In this document: positions 62,658-64,000 of the stretch, in pieces
Numbering within the stretch: the first letter of the stretch is position 1
How the letters are laid out: each line of letters starts with the position of its first letter
Assembly (NCBI GenBank): GCA_945872815.1
Contig: CAMCAY010000003.1
Span: 33,535 to 97,534, forward strand
Origin: Chitinophaga pinensis
Lineage (GTDB): Bacteria > Bacteroidota > Bacteroidia > Chitinophagales > Chitinophagaceae
Reading direction: 5' to 3'
Length of the DNA: 64,000 nt
Program-made: the position numbers and the translations under genes
The notes under the pieces: model-generated
Seen by the model: the letters and a program-made list of their open reading frames with translations, nothing else
Told to the model about the DNA's origin: nothing
The model's database searches: none

Positions 62658-63062
62658 ATGCTGCGAATCAATGAAATTAAAAAAGGCAACTATTTTTTAG
62701 CAATGAATGATGGTGATGTCAAATTAGGAATTGTAACCGATGTAGACAGATTTAATCATCAAGTTTGTATCGATAATGCTATACAGGAATTTTGGTATGA
62801 TCTTTCACAGATTAAGCCATTGCCACTTAGTGAGAAGGCGCTGATGCAATTAAAGTTTTCAAAACAAAGCAACCAAGATGGCACAATCAAATATTCGAAA
62901 GGTGCTTTTAGGGTGTTGATACCAAAAGAAGGCGATTTCAGTAAAATGGAAATTTGGCACAGAGATGAACATCGCCATATTTACAATCCCATTTTTGTGC
63001 ATGAATTGCAAAATCATTTTTATTCTATGACCAAAGTTGAATTAAACAACGTTGCTTACTAA
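62658..63062 (+). CDS. Conserved hypothetical protein
   Basis: About 134 residues from ATG 62658 (MLRINEIKKGNYFLAMNDGD); TTG 62643 would add five. The first half resembles a small beta domain (KLGIVTDVDRFNHQVCIDN, EFWYDLSQIKPLPLSEKAL). The C-terminus reads NPIFVHELQNHFYSMTKVEL. I recall Bacteroidota hypothetical proteins with a similar PIPLTEE...HQLQNLYFALTG layout, sometimes near mobile or phage genes, but know no function. No signal peptide, so cytoplasmic. It stands alone before a 409-base gap. Confidence 0.72.
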   Translation: MLRINEIKKGNYFLAMNDGDVKLGIVTDVDRFNHQVCIDNAIQEFWYDLSQIKPLPLSEKALMQLKFSKQSNQDGTIKYSKGAFRVLIPKEGDFSKMEIWHRDEHRHIYNPIFVHELQNHFYSMTKVELNNVAY

Positions 63063-63471
63063 AATAGATTTGAAACGAGTATTTTTTTCTTGTGTGGCTT
63101 TTTTGAACAATAGGAATTATTTATCAGCTTTTCTCTTTATCAGGTAACGTTTTATTTAATGACGATTTCATTTTTAATTTGAGTGAATTAAACTTTTGTA
63201 TATTAAAATCTCTGCTGAGTCCTGATTAATTCTTTTTTCTTTGATTATTTTTATATTAATACTGTTTAATTTATGAAATGGTTTATTCAGAACTTTTAGG
63301 GTTAAACTTTGTTTTTTAGTGTACAATAGTCATGATTTTATGAGATTTTAATCATTAAAACAAGCTGAAATGACTAAAACTGAAAGAATACGTAAAAAAA
63401 CCTTGCTATTTATTTCTTTACGTTGATTAATTTTCTATTATTGCATCAAACATTGAAACAATTTAAGAATA
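63063..63471. other. 409-base AT-rich intergenic region
   Basis: Very AT-rich. The only short frame of note is an 18-codon ATG frame at about 63370 (MTKTERIRKKTLLFISLR), too short to support. TATTATTG at about 63436-63443 could be a degenerate -7 box for the next gene. Nothing else seen. Confidence 0.4.
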
Positions 63472-63852
63472 ATGAGCAAGAAAGTTTTATATACCTTGGA
63501 ATATCCTATCAGATGCTCTCCTGGCATTCTGTTTGAATTTTTAGTAAATCCTGCTTCATTGCAGGAATGGTTTGCAGATAAAGTTGATGAAAAAGACGGA
63601 GAGTACAGCTTTTCATGGAATGGAACAGAAGAAAAAGCAACTTTATTGGAAAAGGAATTGGATAGTTATGTGCGCTATCGTTGGAGCTACATGGCAAAGG
63701 ATGAATATTTTGAATTCAGAATCGATCGATCAGAAGTAACGAACCAAACCATACTGATCATTAAAGACTTTGCGGATAAAAAAGAAATAAAAGATCAAAG
63801 TCAATTATGGGAATACCAAATCAAAGATCTTTTTCATCGTCTTGGAAGTTAA
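63472..63852 (+). CDS. START-like (AHSA1/SRPBCC) domain protein
   Basis: A 126-residue soluble protein with a helix-grip fold: SKKVLYTLEYPIRCSPGILF, LVNPASLQEWFADKV (typical W-x-A-D helix), EYSFSWNGTEEKATLLEKE, YVRYRWSYM, YFEFRIDRSEVTNQTILII and a C-terminal helix YQIKDLFHRLGS. Such proteins bind hydrophobic ligands or chaperones; the function is unknown. It appears complete, and an insertion element begins one or two bases after its stop codon. Confidence 0.85.
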   Translation: MSKKVLYTLEYPIRCSPGILFEFLVNPASLQEWFADKVDEKDGEYSFSWNGTEEKATLLEKELDSYVRYRWSYMAKDEYFEFRIDRSEVTNQTILIIKDFADKKEIKDQSQLWEYQIKDLFHRLGS

Positions 63853-63884
63853 AGGGACTATCTTATGAAGTGTGTAAGTTATTA

Positions 63885-63910
63885 ATTGTTGGGGTTTAAA
63901 CCCCAACAAT
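63885..63910. repeat. Perfect 26-base palindrome inside the IS leader
   Basis: Arms ATTGTTGGGGTTT/AAACCCCAACAAT without a loop, located between the IS end and the transposase ATG. It shares the GGTTTAAACC core with the palindrome at 21119 and may block read-through transcription or translation into the transposase. Confidence 0.6.
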
Positions 63911-63938
63911 TTTTTTAACTTTAAACCAAACACACGTT

Positions 63939-64000
63939 ATGAAAAAGGAAGACCTACTATCAGACGAATTTTTAAAGCAGTTCAAGACAGGCGATGAGCT
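63939..64000 (+). CDS. IS256-family transposase, N-terminal fragment (continues beyond window)
   Basis: Twenty-one codons are visible: MKKEDLLSDEFLKQFKTGDE, then a partial codon. This matches the conserved beginning of Bacteroidota IS256/Mutator transposases as I know them (EELLSDDFLKQFKTG...). The DDE catalytic domain lies beyond the window. Family assignment rests on this short stretch plus the IS-like terminal sequence just upstream. Confidence 0.65.
   Translation, partial: MKKEDLLSDEFLKQFKTGDE

Larger units (their letters stand above)
63854..64000 (+). mobile_element. Left end of an IS256-family insertion sequence (truncated by the window)
   Basis: The sequence GGGACTATCTTATGAAGTGT at 63854 looks like an IS256-type terminal repeat. 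It precedes a palindrome (63885-63910) and the start of a transposase gene at 63939. The right end and target duplication are beyond the window. The exact boundary is inferred. Confidence 0.65.

Noticed and set aside
63370-63426. Short ATG frame (MTKTERIRKK...) before the START-like gene
   Set aside because: Only 18 codons; resemblance to the start of TetR-type regulators is too slight to support a gene or relic.
1-64000. CRISPR arrays, tRNA and rRNA genes
   Set aside because: No regularly spaced direct repeats, cloverleaf-like sequences with CCA ends, or rRNA-like conserved blocks were recognised on reading; a covariance-model scan would be needed to exclude small RNAs.

Overview
The window is a stretch of chromosome from a low-GC (about one third G+C by eye) member of the Bacteroidota, probably in or near the Chitinophagales/Sphingobacteriales. 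Several things point there: type IX secretion (T9SS) sorting domains on exported proteins, a PorP/SprF-family outer-membrane protein beside a giant PKD-repeat adhesin, -7 boxes of the TAnnTTTG type, no evident Shine-Dalgarno sites, a fused alpha/beta E1 dehydrogenase, and menaquinone synthesis by the futalosine route. The two ends cut genes: the 3' part of a DEAD-box helicase on the left, and the start of an IS256-type transposase on the right.

Layout. 1-10.4 kb, plus strand: helicase end, recG, a GlcD-type FAD oxidase, an outer-membrane protein, a sodium:solute symporter, an O-methyltransferase, a glucosaminidase/LysM protein, hpt and a YfbK-like vWA protein. 10.4-21 kb, minus strand: grpE-dnaJ, a tiny T9SS cargo, a peroxiredoxin, a PorP/SprF protein, a ~1600-residue PKD adhesin and an M32 carboxypeptidase. 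21-27 kb, plus strand: a NIF3 protein, a zinc-ribbon coiled-coil protein, recN, fabI, a SemiSWEET and lolD. 27-32 kb, minus strand: E1 dehydrogenase, accC, accB and efp. 32-38.5 kb: mdh, fabD, folE with two PTPS/QueD-like genes, and mqnB-mqnD. 38.5-47.5 kb: photolyase, aminotransferase and a dense signal-transduction island. 47.5-64 kb: deoxynucleoside kinase, trpS, an ABC ATPase, a PduO-type adenosyltransferase, a further signalling operon, a ~1550-residue GEVED protein, then lipid and amino-acid genes (acyltransferase, thioesterase, proline dehydrogenase, homogentisate-dioxygenase-like) up to the IS element.

The most unusual content is the signalling island. Three times (41.8, 45.2 and 51.3 kb) a small protein with about seven hydrophobic segments is followed by an overlapping or abutting gene for a HisKA_3 histidine kinase with one N-terminal membrane helix. 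These look like 'split' sensors in which the multi-TM input and the kinase are separate polypeptides. Four NarL/FixJ-type response regulators lie among them. The third module also carries, immediately upstream, a 107-residue soluble protein ending in a CPNYC motif. One kinase has a -1 frameshift in an A6 run just before its last conserved motif. Long intergenic regions here contain repeated GTAA-N2-TTAC-like palindromes that could be regulator sites.

Other observations: a decayed duplicate of the adhesin's C-terminal sorting domain lies just beyond the adhesin stop codon; recG lacks a canonical start codon although conserved N-terminal sequence lies upstream of its first TTG; several terminators are perfect loopless palindromes or very long hairpins; and some convergent genes overlap or touch at their stop codons. 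No tRNA, rRNA or CRISPR array was recognised.
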